This document shows, one piece after another, positions 53,301-64,000 of a stretch of 64,000 bases of DNA. Every line of letters starts with the position of its first letter. Positions within the stretch are counted from its first letter, which is position 1. Under the pieces are notes generated by a model. The model did not search any database and was not told the origin of the DNA. It saw only the letters and a program-made list of their open reading frames with translations. The stretch is from NCBI GenBank assembly GCA_034387635.1, contig JAOANU010000010.1, forward strand, positions 1,054,001-1,118,000, given 5' to 3'. Origin of the DNA: Rhodosporidiobolus odoratus (lineage: Eukaryota > Basidiomycota > Microbotryomycetes > Sporidiobolales > Sporidiobolaceae). The position numbers were made by a program, and so were the translations under genes.

Positions 53301-54531
53301 ATGGCTACCACCGCCCCATCTACCTCCTACCTCGCCACCGCTGGCAAGATCGCACTCGCAACTACTTCTGTTCTCGCCGTTGCAACTATCGGTTACGCTG
53401 CCGTGTTTGACTACAGGAGGCGCAACGACCCCAACTTCAGGAAGAGCCTCCGTACGCTTCATTTCTCCCCGTTCCACTGGTACTGCTCGCTGACTTTTTG
53501 GCATTCCATCTTGGTTCCTCTCGGTCTCATCCTCGAATCGCACGCCGTCGCATCGCTCGGCTCGTACTGCACACCCGTACATATGCAACAGTTAAGCAGA
53601 AGAAGAAGGTTCAGAAGGTCGAGAAGAAGAAGGGCGAGGTTGGTGCCGAGCAGGTCAAGGGCGCCTTGAGGAGGGCCATTCAGCTCGTCAACCAGGAGAA
53701 GGGTACGCTTGCCTTCCTTCGTCATGTATAATGGCTGAGCTGACTCCAGTCTGTGTCGACAGTTCCCGAGTCCCCTGAGGGCAAGGAGCAGTTCTTCATG
53801 GAGCAGGTCGCTCTCGGTGAGCAGCTAGCTGCGCGCTGTACGTTTCCCTCATCGAACTCCGTTTGGATGTGGCATTCTACTGACGTCTCTCACTTCCTGC
53901 TTTGCTGCCCACTTCTCGCTGTCTCCCCTCCTGAAATTCCCTCAATCCCCGTGTTCCCTTCTCCACCCTTATTTCCCAAAACCTCATATTCCTTCCCGCC
54001 TCAGCCCCCGACTTTTACGTCGCCTCCGCCATCTCCTTCTACAAGGCCCTCAAGGTATACCCCGCCCCTCAAGAACTCCTCATGATCTACCAAAAGACCC
54101 AGCCCGCAGCCGTCTTTGACCTCGTCATGGAACTCATCTCTCTCGAGATCAACGATGCCGCCGAGGAAGCGCAAAAGAGGGGAAACTTGAGGGATGCCAA
54201 TCCTTTGTTGGAGGAGATTGTGGCTGGTGAGGCGGGGGAGAAGAAGGCGCAGGAGGACGAGGACGAGGAGGCGGAGGAGATCGTGGTTGGTGGGGGTGCC
54301 GCTTCCAAGCCGGCTTCTTCCTCGACCGCCTCTTCGACGGATGACGTCTCCCCCTCTTCAGGCTCTTCGTTCGTGCACGTCGAGGGCGACGCCGTCGTCA
54401 GCGACGAGGGTGAGGTCGTCGCTGCTGAGGGTGAGGTCGTTTCCACACCGGTCGAGGCGCTCGAGAAGGCGGTCGAAGCGGCAGAGGAGAAGGGAGAAAT
54501 TGACCCTCCTGAGCCCACTCTTTCCGCTTAA
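53301..54531 (+). CDS. TOM20: Tom20, mitochondrial import receptor subunit
   Basis: Exons 53301-53451, 53592-53702, 53763-53837 and 54005-54531 sum to 864 nt (287 aa) in frame. The protein has an N-terminal membrane anchor (KIALATTSVLAVATIGYAAVF) followed by DYRRRNDPNFRKSL, the diagnostic Tom20 'FDYKRRNDP.FR..LR' motif. A Lys-rich linker comes next, then the presequence-binding TPR-like domain (EQVALGEQLAARSPDFYVASAISFYKALKVYPAPQELLMIYQKTQPAAVFDLVMEL). Tom20 sits in the mitochondrial outer membrane and hands presequence proteins to the TOM channel. The C-terminus is extended by about 110 residues that are acidic, Ala/Ser/Val-rich and repetitive (EGEVVAAEGEVV), making it longer than the usual 150-200 aa. 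It is convergent with glutathione synthetase. Confidence 0.94.
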
Positions 54532-54972
54532 AGCGCCTTCTCCATCCTTTCCTTCCTTCCTTCCTACATCCTCTCTGTTCCTCGCCCATTTCCTCCCCTC
54601 CTTCGTATCGACCTTTGTATAGCCTCTCTGTTACTCTCGCACTCGTTCTCACCCCCTGCTCTTCCCTGCTCGTGATCGTAGAAAATGCACCTTGTAGGAT
54701 GCAAACCCTCAGCGGAAATTATCATCTCGCTGACTGACGAGGTGCTCACGGCTTACGATGCGCCAGAATTGGGCAAGCACGTCTCTGACTGCTCCGTTCT
54801 ACATCCACTGCGACCTCCGACACGGTGTGGCCGAAGCGAAGCATCAGTACAGACAGAACCAAGTGTTTCCTCTTTTCCCCTCCGCTTCTTCTCTGGACCA
54901 CCCTTGTTGCCAGTGGCACCTGTGGTCCACTTCAACCGTTGCTATAGTACGCTGCACGTTAGAAAAGAAGAA
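54532..54972. other. Intergenic, convergent 3' flanks
   Basis: 3' flanks of TOM20 and GSH2. A short imperfect (CTTC) run lies at about 54548-54565. A plus-strand frame here is not gene-like. Confidence 0.4.
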
Positions 54973-56743
54973 TCAGACGAGGAGAGGACTGTCTAGAATC
55001 GAGAATCCCGCGGCTATGCCCCCTTCATCCGATTCAACCGATTTCGTCCTGAGCAGATGCCCTGCCGTCTCGTTGACCTCTACCCTCCCACTCTCCTCGT
55101 TGACCAAAACCACTCCATAAATCCCCAACTCACTGACGACTTCTTTCTTCTCGCCCCTTCCCTCCCCGGCTCGCACCATAATTTGTTCCCGTCCCTTCGG
55201 CGGCTCAATCAAACTCATCAAGATGTACCCCTCTCTACCTTTCGCCTCCCCTTCTGTCTTAGCCTGGTCAGCTTCTTCGAGAGATCGAAGAAACGGAGGA
55301 ATGTCGAGTCGGTAAATGTTGTTGCCTCCTCCTTCTCGTTGAGGTTTCAGGACGAATTTCTCGGGTTGTTCTAGGGCGAGTTGAAGTGCTGAAAGGCCAG
55401 AGGGAGAAGAGTCGAGTGGGTAAAGGTCGGTGAAGCTTTCCCTCAATCGGTTCATTTCTTCCTTCGCTCCATCCCCGTCCGCGTTTACGTTCGAAGGGAA
55501 GAACCGCCCAAGTTGCTCAGGGTCAGCGAGGACCTGTTGAACCTTCTTCGACCCGGCGAGTTGCATAGCCACGCTAGGACATTTGATAGCGGTCGATCGT
55601 TCGATCAGGAGACGGGTATCCCAATCTCGGTTCGAGGTGGAGATGTAGTCGGTGGGGGAGTAGGCGGTGCGGTAGTAGACCAGGGAGATTTCGAGAGGTT
55701 CGGGGGAGGAGGGGTGGGTTAGGAGGAGGGTGTTCGAGGGGAAGGTCGAGGAGGTGGAGGGGGCGAGAGAGAGGACGGTGGAGAGTTGGGACAGCGGGAT
55801 GCGGAGTAGGCGGATGCCATATCTGAGAGTGATATGATGATAGTGTCAGCAAAAGGGGGTAGGTCATGAGAAAAGGCAGCAGGACGGAAAAAAGTAAAGC
55901 GAGAATAGACACAATGCGCACTTTTCAACCAGCTCATACTCCAGGGGCCTCTGATCGAATGCATTCCTCTCGTTGTCCTGAGTAACCATCAATACCACGG
56001 CTTTCTCTCTCCCGTACGCTTTGTGCGCCGCGGCCAACCCTGCCGCAAGTCCTTGGAGCGCTCCATTCTCAGGCAGCGCATCGAGGTTCAACCGTGGGTC
56101 GTCGGAGGCATAGGCGCCAGACTGGAGGAGGTATCGATGCAAAGCGGAGACTCGGGTTGAGAGACAGCCGAAGGAGGAGGAGATGGTGTTGAATTCGACT
56201 TGCTTGATCGAGAGGGAAGAGGGGGAGGAAGGTGGGGAGTGGAGGAGGTAGTCAGAGCGGAAAAGGCCGAGGGAGAGGGGCTGGAGAGATATACGAGTGA
56301 GCCACGCGGATACGGTGAGGAGAAAGAAGAAGCAAACAGAGTTGCGGTGAAAAGGAAAAGAGAAGACAAACCTGCTTGATGCCTTCTTTTTTCACCGTCT
56401 TCCAGATCTCGTACAATCTCCCCTGGAACTCGTCGACCTTTGCAACTGCTCCTCCTACGACTTGGTGCAAGAAGTCATCGTGTGCGGTAACTCTGGCGTA
56501 GAGTGCATTGTACAGCGGTTGAAGGTCGATGGCTTGTTGGAAGAGGTCGCGGGGGAAGGGAGAAGGATAGAGGGCGTAGGGTGCGTGTATGGCTGAGGTG
56601 GTAGAGATGGAGGAAGGGTTGGACGAGTCGGTGGGGAATGGGCGAACTATGAGACCATGAGCGAGTGAGTAATCGGTAGAGAGCGAGATGAGGGATTGCT
56701 CCTGTTCGGCAGGGAGACCAGGGGGCCAAGCTGGAGCGTCCAT
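54973..56743 (-). CDS. GSH2: Glutathione synthetase
   Basis: Exons 56743-56372, 56280-55922 and 55822-54973 sum to 1581 nt (526 aa) in frame. It joins gamma-glutamylcysteine to glycine with ATP to make glutathione, in the cytosol. Family segments in order: YALYPSPFPRDLFQQA, HDDFLHQVVGGAVAKVDEFQGRLYEIW, LGLFRSDYLLH, IKQVEFNTISSSFG, VTQDNERNAFDQRPLEYEL, VYYRTAYSPTDY, RLLIERSTAIKCPSV, QLAGSKKVQQVLADP, FVLKPQREGGGNNIYRLD (the Gly-rich ATP-grasp loop), LGIYGVVL, GHLLRTKSVESDEGGIAAGFSILDSPLLV. Length is close to the usual 470-500 aa. It shares a 141-bp divergent promoter with the bromodomain gene; stress regulation is expected but no motif is claimed. Confidence 0.96.
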
Positions 56744-56884
56744 TGTCGCCAGTTTGTATCCTATCATAGCAGTAACAAGGGAGAAGAAGCGAGAAAGATG
56801 CAAGTTGATCTGATGATGAGAAATGGCAACATCCAACTCAGTCTCAACTCGCACTCGATCTAATCTAGCTACACAGAGACCACC
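56744..56884. promoter_or_regulatory. Divergent promoter of GSH2 and the bromodomain gene
   Basis: 141 bp between the two ATGs. Both transcripts must start within or beyond this short interval, so a bidirectional promoter is likely. No TATA box is evident. Confidence 0.45.
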
Positions 56885-59378
56885 ATGGCGATAACAGCAC
56901 ATGCACCTGCACTACCCCTACAACAACCCCTGACTCAGCACCCGATTCTATCAACCTCGTCCCTTCCCCTCTCGGCTCAACTCTTGATCGCTCAGGCAGT
57001 CGTGAACTCGGGCACAGCCAACTGGAGATCCATCCAACAAGCTATCGAGCACAGCAAAGAGTGGCCTGAACACGATGCCGGGAAATTGACCACCCAGGTC
57101 TGTCCCACCTTCCCTTGCACAGCTATACAAGAGCTGACTAGTCGAGAGTTGCGCAGGGCTATGCTGAAGCTTGGAGTCGACTCATGCGCGAGAGGGGTCT
57201 CGACCCGTGCGTTCCTTCTTACCCCTTCCTGCGAGAGCTAGTTTTCCTCATGCCTGTTTTCTTACCCACACACAGATCCGCTTGCTCTCAACCGCTTGGT
57301 GCGTCGGCGTCGGTCACCTTGGCCTTGTGCTCCAGCTCACGCGAGCAGCCAGGGCTAATAGTCGAAGTCCGACTGACGCCCATTTTTTGCTCTACAGCCC
57401 GACCCGCCCGCAAACTCGTCCACTCCCTCTACTCCGCCCTCCTCCTCCAACTCCGTCAGGACATCCTCACCAACCTCTCCGAAGAAGCGTGTGTTTCCCC
57501 GTTTCCCCTTTTCCCTTCTCTTTCCTCCTCCTCTCCTGTCCTTTTGCACATCGCCAACTTCTGACTAACCGTTGCATGCGTTCACAGCCGCCTCAACTCT
57601 GAACTAACCGCCCTCCGAGCCGCCGCCTCTGGTCAATCCCCCACATCATCTATTCCCCTCCCTCCTCCAGCTTCGAAAGAAGAACGTGAACGAGCGAAAC
57701 AGCAACAGCAGCACCAAAGAGGTCACAAAGACAAGGACAAGGAGAAAGAGTCGTCGCATGGTCCGCCCTCTTCGTCGTCCACTGCTGCGACTGTGACCCG
57801 AGGGGGGACAGGAGCGGGGAGCAGGCGCAAGAGTGGCAGGAAAGGAGGAGCGACTTCGAGTCAGAATTTGCGCACGGCTTCAACCTCCATCGCGGCGGCG
57901 GCAGAAAGCGAAGACGACAGCGCTTCGCTTTTGAGCGAGGCTCTGTCTACTTCGGTAGCTGGGACGCCGGAGGTTGTAGGGGTGGTCAGTCCAGTTGCTG
58001 CTATCCCGCCGGCCGAGTCTCTGAAGGGCCAAGATCCGGAAGCGGGCAAGGTGGATGAGGTTGAGGGCCAGGGAGGGGGCGAGACTGAGGGTGAAGATAC
58101 TCCGGCGTTGGCGGTCGTCGAAGCGGAGGCAGAGGCGGAAGCGGAAGCGGATGTGGTACAGGTTGAGGAGACTCCGGTCCCCGATTCACAGCCACAAAAG
58201 ACGGGGGCGCAGGAAAAGGTGGAGATAAAGGAGATGCAGGTCAAAAGTGAAGAAGCAGAGGAGGAAGACGTCCCAATGCTCGAAGTCGGCCGTTCGACGT
58301 CTCCTGCGGAGGCGCTTCCAGCTGTCACGGAAGCAGGAGAAGAGGCCGTAGGAGCTAAGGCGGAGGAGGAAGAGGTTCCGCAACCAGGGGCTGTCGTCGA
58401 GGAGGAGCAGGAAGGTGCGGTGGAGGAGGTGCCAGAAGGAGAAGTGAGGGGGAAGAGGACAAGGAAGCCGACCAAGAAGATGAAGACCGCGGCGGCGACA
58501 GCGGCTAAGCGAGGTCCGTCCAGTTCTCAGTCCTTTGCCTTTCTCGGAGCTGTTCCCTGACGCAGTATTGCTTGTTCTTGTACTCTTCTTCACTACCGTC
58601 TTCTATCGTCGCTGCAGCTCAACAAGCCAAGAAACGCAAACTCTCCGAACCCCCCTCGGTCAGCGGCTCTCCTGCACCGGAAGATTCGGATGCGACTACC
58701 ACGGGCGGGAGAAAGGGAAGGAAGCGAGCCAAGATGGGTGATGAAGAGTTGAGCGAAGAAGGTGAGTTTCGTCTTGACTCGTCCGGGTTTTTGCCGCTCG
58801 GGACGAGGTCACTCACCCAGGCTCATTTCCGCTGTCATTCCGTATACGAAAAATAGATCAAGCCGCCCGCCTCGCCTTCACCCGCCGCAAATCCGCCTTT
58901 CTACGTCTCCTCTCCCAACTTCAACAAGAACGCTACTCTCACTTTTTCGAATCCCGCGTAACTCGCTCCATCGCACCTCTCTACACCACGGCCGTCAAGC
59001 GTCCTTCCTGCCTCAAAGACGTCATTAAGAAGGTTAAAGGGGGAGAGGTGAGGGATGAGACGGAATTGATGAGGGAGGTTGCGCTGGTTTGTTGTAACGC
59101 TATGCAGTTCAATGGGGATGAGGGACCGGAGAGTGTTGGATACTGTGCGAAGTTGATGTGGGAGAAGTTTGAGAGGTGTGTACACGATTCGCCTTTTCCC
59201 CTTACCTTCTTCTCCCTTTTCTCTTCTTGAGTGTTCCTGCGTCTGCCACCCACGGGAACTCCTGACAATGTAGGGCTAGCTACGAAAGGAGACTGTGAGC
59301 GTGCTAATGCACTTTTATCTCCGCAGCCTGATGAACGAAGCCCTCAGCACCGAGTTCGCAGCGGGGGAGATGTCGTAG
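56885..59378 (+). CDS. Bromodomain protein (BRD8-like, possible NuA4 subunit)
   Basis: Starts at the ATG at 56885 (MAITAHAPALPLQQP). Exon 1 has SAQLLIAQAVVNSGTANWRSIQQAIEHSKEW, a SANT-like/BRD8-type N-terminal helix region. An exon after the intron ending at about 57156 gives GYAEAWSRLMRERGLD. A helical part (KLVHSLYSALLLQLRQDILTNLSEEA) follows, then a long Ala/Glu/Val-rich region with basic clusters (GKRTRKPTKKMK, KKRKLSEPP, GRKGRKRAKMG). The C-terminal bromodomain reads LLSQLQQERYSHFFESRV, YTTAVKRPSCLKDVIKKVKGGEV, ELMREVALVCCNAMQFNG and YCAKLMWEKFE, where the acetyl-lysine-contacting Asn is in CCNAMQFNG. The last exon (about 59326-59378) encodes LMNEALSTEFAAGEMS. The architecture resembles BRD8, a subunit of the human TIP60/NuA4 complex. 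Some exon junctions in 57200-57600 are uncertain. Confidence 0.72.
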
Positions 59379-60397
59379 CTTCTCTTTCGTTCTGCAAGCG
59401 CCACTTGTATTCTCCTGACTATAACGCCTTCAGCCAAATGGAATGACGGATTGATGGTTGTAAGGACCATTGATTCCCTTTCGCTACCCAGAGAGGGCCT
59501 TCCTAATTTTGCTCGTTTTTCCTCCCCGTACAGGCTCGTAGCAGCAGCAAAGGCACCGCTGTCTACCCTCTCTCGAAGCAAGCTATTGTCTCATCCTAGG
59601 CGACAGCTACGCAAACGCTGTCGAGCCCGGCAAGGGTTGGGCAAGGGAGACCGGGTGCGTCGACGTTCGCTGGTGGAGCTTGGAGACGACGGAAGTGAGA
59701 GGGATGAAGAACGGTTGAAGGTGGAAGGTTGGGGGTGAGAGAGGGCTCTCGTCTCGCCTACCGACTGGGGCCTGAGTGGAGCGAGGCTCGTGGTCGGGCA
59801 AGCGAAGCTGGGGAGGCACTCCGGGGAGGCGGGCGGGAAAGAAAAAATCCTTGGAACCTGGGCGGGCGGGCGGGTTTCTGAAACTGCGAATCCTCTGAAC
59901 GAGCTGGGAAGCGAGCGAGTGAAGAGCTAGAGAAGATACGCGAGATCGAGAGAGGAATTCTCTCGACTCGCTGCCAGGAAAGGATTATTCCCGTCTTGGA
60001 CGGACGCTCGCCTTGCTCACGCTCCGCACCCTTACGGCTCTCTCGACAAGCTCAAACAGGCCTGACAAGACTCGCCGCGGAAGCGCCGGAACCGCTGACT
60101 TTGCACTACAACCTGGCGTGACCGCCTGCGCGCAGATCTCGTGCAGACACGAGATGAGACTCGACTGCGCATGCCTTTGCGCAATTGAGCACATGGCGGT
60201 ACAGTGGCTGTTGGAGGCGCTGGACTGCGCGGGCGGCAGCGGACGTTACTCGCAAGCCTTAGCGTCGTTCGGCGTGGTGCCGCGGACTTGAGATGTAGGC
60301 GCGCGGGTCTTCCGCCTTGGGGCATCTCCTCACTATCTCTGTCTCCCCCCGCTTTCTCCTCGCCAGCTTTCTCCTCTTTGCTCCCACTCACTACACC
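59379..60397. other. Intergenic region, about 1 kb
   Basis: 3' flank of the bromodomain gene and upstream region of the next gene. Contains short G/C repeats (gggcgggcgggcggg near 59861-59874). Open frames on both strands are not gene-like. No RNA gene is recognised. Confidence 0.35.
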
Positions 60398-61733
60398 ATG
60401 CCGCAGGAGTCGCCGGAGAGGCCGAGCGATACTTTACTGTTCAAGAACGTCGGTGCGCTCAGTAAGAAGTACTATCCTAACAACGGTGCGGATCCGGCTT
60501 GGATTAAGGCCATCAAGGACCACATCGACTTGAAGTCCGGTGATTGGGATGTCTGGCAAGCATTGCAGGCAAACAACTATCTGCTAGCCATGCAGCGCCG
60601 TCTCAAGCGCGACCCGGATTATAAGCTGGCACGTTCCCTTCTCGGCTTCTTCTCTTGCACTCCCTCTGACGCTTAACTACAGCCGGATTTCGGGACTGTC
60701 AAGGGCCATTTGGTAACGCTTCTCCATTCACATGTGCTTTGCCAGACTTGACCTTTGCATCACAGGATCGCAAGGCACTCAATCCAAGCCGAGAAGATAT
60801 AAATGAGATTATCGAAACGCTCGTCAAGGAGCGACCAGACCAGCGGCCGTTTGTACGCACAATCAATGAATGGTTTGACGACAATTGGGAGGCTGCCGGC
60901 AAGCCTGGTAAAGAAGCCATTGTGAAATCGCTTCTCGGAATCGTAGAAGTGTTCAAGAGGTCCGGAGCCATGGTGCGTCTCGCATGATGCTTCTGCAACT
61001 GACATTGAGATACTGATGTTGAGACTGTGATGGCAGGAAGGCTACGAGGATGCTGTCATTGGGAAATTGAACGCAGCTCTCAGCACGGTCGAGCACACCC
61101 GGCCGTCAAATTTGCACTCTCTCATGGTGAGACCTATCTGGTGTAACCTGGGATCCGAGAAAGCTGGCTTTTAAGGCTGACCAGGTCCCGCTCGACTCCT
61201 GCAGACTTTGGACCCGGGCTTCGGCGTCGAATATTGGAAGGGCCCGATGCACCCCGATCTACATAGGGGCCGGCGTTCCCCCGAGCTACATTCCATTGGA
61301 CACCGGGCAGCCAAGCACTACGGTACTACCAAAGCGAGGTGGGAAGCGGGGTACCGGTGGTAGAAGACTTAGGCGACCCGCAAGAACACGAATTCAAGAT
61401 CGTTGCAGTTCGCGATCGCATTGTTTCTGGACAGGCCTTCGAACACTCTGCCAGTTGTTCAGTTGCCAGTGCGTGCAAAGGAAAGTAAGAGAAAGCTCCA
61501 GAACGACGGAACACGGTTAAGAAGGTCTTCAAGCTTCGAGTGCACCCGAGCGCGCGTGGACGAATCCCATTGTACCGACTTACATGTTTCAGGATGCTGC
61601 GCAGCGTGATGTGGAGAAAAGATTATGGGCCGACTACAACGAGGGAGGAAGGGCAAGACGGACGTCGTTTGCCATTCCAAGGCTAGCGTCCGCCGCCATT
61701 CACTTCGCGCATCTCAAATATGAGCTTGATTGA
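60398..61733 (+). CDS. Hypothetical protein with a probable GC-AG intron; 3' half tentative
   Basis: Starts at the ATG at 60398 (MPQESPERPSDTLLF). Exons 60398-60628, 60683-60712, 60766-60972 and 61037-61126 are in frame and protein-like: KNVGALSKKYYPNNGADPAWIK, GDWDVWQALQANNYLLAMQRRL, then PDFGTVKGHL, DRKALNPSREDINEIIETLVKE, RPFVRTINEWFDDNWEAAGKPGKEAI. The first intron (60629-60682) begins with GC rather than GT; the GT alternative one codon away breaks the frame. After 61126 coding-looking pieces continue (LDPGFGVEYWKGP; VVEDLGDPQEHEFKIVAVRDRIVSG; DAAQRDVEKRLWADYNEGG to a stop at 61733) but in different frames, so more introns exist that I could not fix. No family is recognised. Confidence 0.5.
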
Positions 61734-62347
61734 GGGTGACGATCAGAGGCAAGCGCATCAAGGCACGAGTCAGCTCAGCCATTCTTAAGCAGATGCACGA
61801 GACAAGTACGGCAATAGAGCAAGGTGACAACCGAAGAACTTCTTCAAAGGCTTCTGAGGGAACAGCAGGCCGTTCAGCTCTGCCGTTGTGGATAGGTCAT
61901 AGTCGAGCCGAGTATAGGCCCGATCGTAGCAGTCAAAGCGAGAGGGGGGCAAGGACAAGTGGAGAGACGACAAGGGGAGAAACGTCAGTAGCAGAAGTAA
62001 ATGAATATCCGGGAAAGAGCAGCTTACTCGTGAACCTTCGCTACTCCTTTTCCGTCTAGCCTGGTCCCTCATGCGACTGAGCATGCGAGAGATACGAGAG
62101 GATCGGGATCTCGCACCACACCTCGTCGGACCTCATCGCCAAGTCCAGCTTCCCAGGCGAAGGGTGGCGTGGTGATCGTGGGTAGCGTGTATTCGAGTAT
62201 TGCATTCTGTAGAGAACTGTAAGCAACTTGAGATGATCGAGCAGAGGAAAGCGGACGAGAAGGGCGAAGGCGCCGTGACAGGACGTCGACATGGTCTGTC
62301 CGTCACGCGCTGAATCTGCCATACAAAAGCTCGAGAGAACCCATTGA
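61734..62347. other. Intergenic region
   Basis: About 600 bp between the hypothetical gene and the last gene. Open frames on both strands lack motifs. It presumably carries the promoter of the WD40-like gene. Confidence 0.35.
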
Positions 62348-64000
62348 ATGGCAATATCAGCACCACTACCCTCGACAGCCCTGTCCTGCCACCCGCTGTT
62401 GCTCTCCCTTTCCCTCTCTTCCGTCCCCGCCCCACCGCCTTCGACAGCCCACAGCGATTCATTCGAGGATCTAGATGGCGACGTGGACGATTGGCAACTC
62501 GATGAGAATGCGAATGACGACCCAGATGGACGGATTGAGGCAGGCCGACCAGGGAACGGCGAAACGGCGACGACCCGCTCTTTGGCGCTCTCCGATTCGA
62601 CCCCTGCGCTGTTCGGGCAGCTCTCGCTTGACGACGAACGAAAACTGGCAGACTCGGTGACCGATACTGCAGGAGGCGCAGGCTCGACGCTGCCGGATTG
62701 GCTAAAGGAAACCAGCGGAAAAGTGACGGCCTTGGCTAGCGGGAGACTGCTTCGGGCCAGTCACGCGTCGACATATGGAGCGAGCAGTGGTGTCAAAGAC
62801 AAGGAGCAGGAAGGCAAGCTCAGGGTGGTGGCAGGGTGCGAAGACGGCACTGTCTGGGTTTTTGCGCCGTTTCCTTCCAGCACTTCGAGGTCGCAGACTA
62901 CGCAGGGAGGAATCGCCCGCGACGCAAGGATCGACGTGTCGCCGTTATCTCCTCGCCGCTTATCCCATGATTACACGGCAATCGCGTCGTTGTCAAGCCC
63001 TTCCTCCCCGCCGATGTCTCCTTTGACCGGGTCCCGGCGTCATTTCTCGCTCACGTCAGCAGGTCCTCGTCTTCTCTCCCGTGGTTCTTCTGAATCGATC
63101 TCTACACTCGCCTCGAACACCACCTCTCGAACGCATCGTCATTCCTCCTCAGCTTCCTCGCCTGCATTACCTCCCACCTCTGCGTTCAGCAATGCTTCCG
63201 GTCGCTCGTATGAGGTTCTGCGTTCGGCGTCCAGACCGCGCAAAGCTAGCGCCACCGTCTCCATCTCGACTTCCTCCGCCATTCTCGCTCAGCCCTCGGC
63301 ACATCACTCGCACTCCGCTGCGTCCGACCTACCCGACCTTCCTTCACCTCTGCCGAGATCTCCGATCCCCTCGACACCGCGATCCACATCCCTATCATCC
63401 CCGACCTTCCCATCCTTGCTTCCGCACTTCGTCGTTTCTGGGCCAGGCTCGTCCGCCCCGAGTCCTGTACACAATGCTCTTGGAAGCAAGAAGGAGCAAT
63501 CAGGTGGCCCCGCATCTTCGACAGCCTCAAGCGTAGGTTCTGCACCGCTGCAGAAGCGTAGCCGCTCGCGAGCCAAAGGAAGTATCGCGACCGGGATTGG
63601 GCTGTGGGAGGTCGATACCGCCGAGTCACACCGGCAGTCTCTACTCTCTCCTGGTGGGAGCGAAGGCGTCGAAAGCGAAGATGGCAGTGTACTAGGGGCG
63701 GAAGAGCTGGAGGCACTTCGGGTCAAGCTCGAGATCAGGACCGCAGGATGGGGTGAGGTAGTCGCGCTCGAGGTCGTCGAGGTACGAAACGGACTCGCCG
63801 CTGGGGAAAGAAACGCTTGCCTCGTGTTGCGATGCAGTGGGTACGTAGGCGCTTCTCGCCTGTCACGTCTGCCCCGCCTCTTCCGTATATGTTGATGAAT
63901 TTCTCCCTCTGGACCTTGCAGCCACCTGTCTCTTGTCTCCCTCCTCGATGGCCGAGTCTTCGCCCGCTGTAATGCGTCTTCCCAGCTATCAGGTATCGCT
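62348..64000 (+). CDS. WD40-like protein, partial (5' part, runs off the window edge)
   Basis: Exon 1 (62348-63840) starts at the ATG after 'cccattga' (MAISAPLPSTALS). An intron (63841-63921, GTACGT..TGCAG) joins it to exon 2, which reads GHLSLVSLLDGRVFARC and is open to the window end. The N-terminus has an acidic patch (DLDGDVDDWQLDENAND). A first beta-propeller-type blade follows (GKLRVVAGCEDGTVWVFAPF), then a roughly 260-residue Ser/Pro-rich insertion, and then LRVKLEIRTAGWGEVVALEVVEVRNG leading into LRCSG. The 'AGCEDGTVWVF' and 'LVSLLDGRVFARC' strands suggest a WD40-type propeller interrupted by a disordered loop. The family and function are not recognised, and the rest of the gene is outside the window. 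Confidence 0.6.

Noticed and set aside
57861..58475. Minus-strand Ser/Ala-rich frame of 204 codons
   Set aside because: Complement of the Ala/Glu/Val-rich linker of the bromodomain protein; composition bias explains it.
1..64000. CRISPR arrays, bacterial operons, phage or transposon genes
   Set aside because: No direct-repeat array, integrase, transposase or reverse transcriptase motif was seen; gene structure is eukaryotic throughout.

Overview
The window is nuclear DNA of a GC-rich, intron-dense fungus. Most genes carry several short introns (roughly 50-100 nt) with GTRCGT/GTGCGT-type donors and CAG/TAG acceptors. The gene set (alpha-tubulin, Tom20, a GANP-like Sac3, CON-6, glutathione synthetase, Ser/Pro-rich orphans, F-box-like families) fits a basidiomycete, most likely a red-yeast-like member of the Pucciniomycotina (Rhodotorula/Rhodosporidium/Sporobolomyces type). 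The taxonomic placement is inference from composition, intron style and protein flavour. No rRNA, confident tRNA, intact transposon, CRISPR array or bacterial-type operon was seen. GC-rich codon use makes many long antisense and off-frame open frames, and these were discarded.

Layout. 0-7.9 kb: a 5' partial orphan gene on the minus strand, an eight-exon alpha-tubulin gene, an F-box-like locus of unclear integrity, and a four-exon orphan gene. 7.9-17.9 kb: a GCFC/PAXBP1-type splicing factor gene divergent from a DCAF4-like WD40 gene only 83 bp away, an MFS transporter, and a RING finger gene with a large Arg/Gly insertion inside the RING. 18-24.4 kb: a CON-6 family gene, an orphan, histone H2A.Z and the exosome cofactor MPP6. 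25-30 kb: two long low-complexity proteins. 30-36.7 kb: F-box/LRR-like fragments, a secreted histidine phosphatase, a second fully reconstructable orphan, and an F-box-like gene. 37-49 kb: a very large intronless Ser/Pro-rich protein, the mRNA-export scaffold SAC3, and an acidic orphan. 50-64 kb: a TM7S3/TMEM198-type membrane protein with a tiny ORF 4 nt upstream, TOM20, glutathione synthetase divergent from a bromodomain gene, a hypothetical gene and a 5' partial WD40-like gene.

The genes are mostly unrelated housekeeping and lineage-specific genes, as expected for a fungal chromosome arm. No single pathway cluster links them. Nuclear gene expression is well represented (GCFC splicing factor, H2A.Z, MPP6, SAC3, bromodomain protein, a possible SUMO-targeted ubiquitin ligase), but they are not obviously co-regulated.

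Exon models described as frame-consistent were checked by adding exon lengths and confirming an open frame to the stop. Others are given as spans with unresolved splicing. The points most worth a second look are the RING insertion, the Met/Pro/His-rich tail of H2A.Z, the two orphan genes at 5965-6938 and 34053-35196, the 4-nt ORF spacing at 52.8 kb, and the F-box-like loci with frame breaks. No clear new biological system was recognised.
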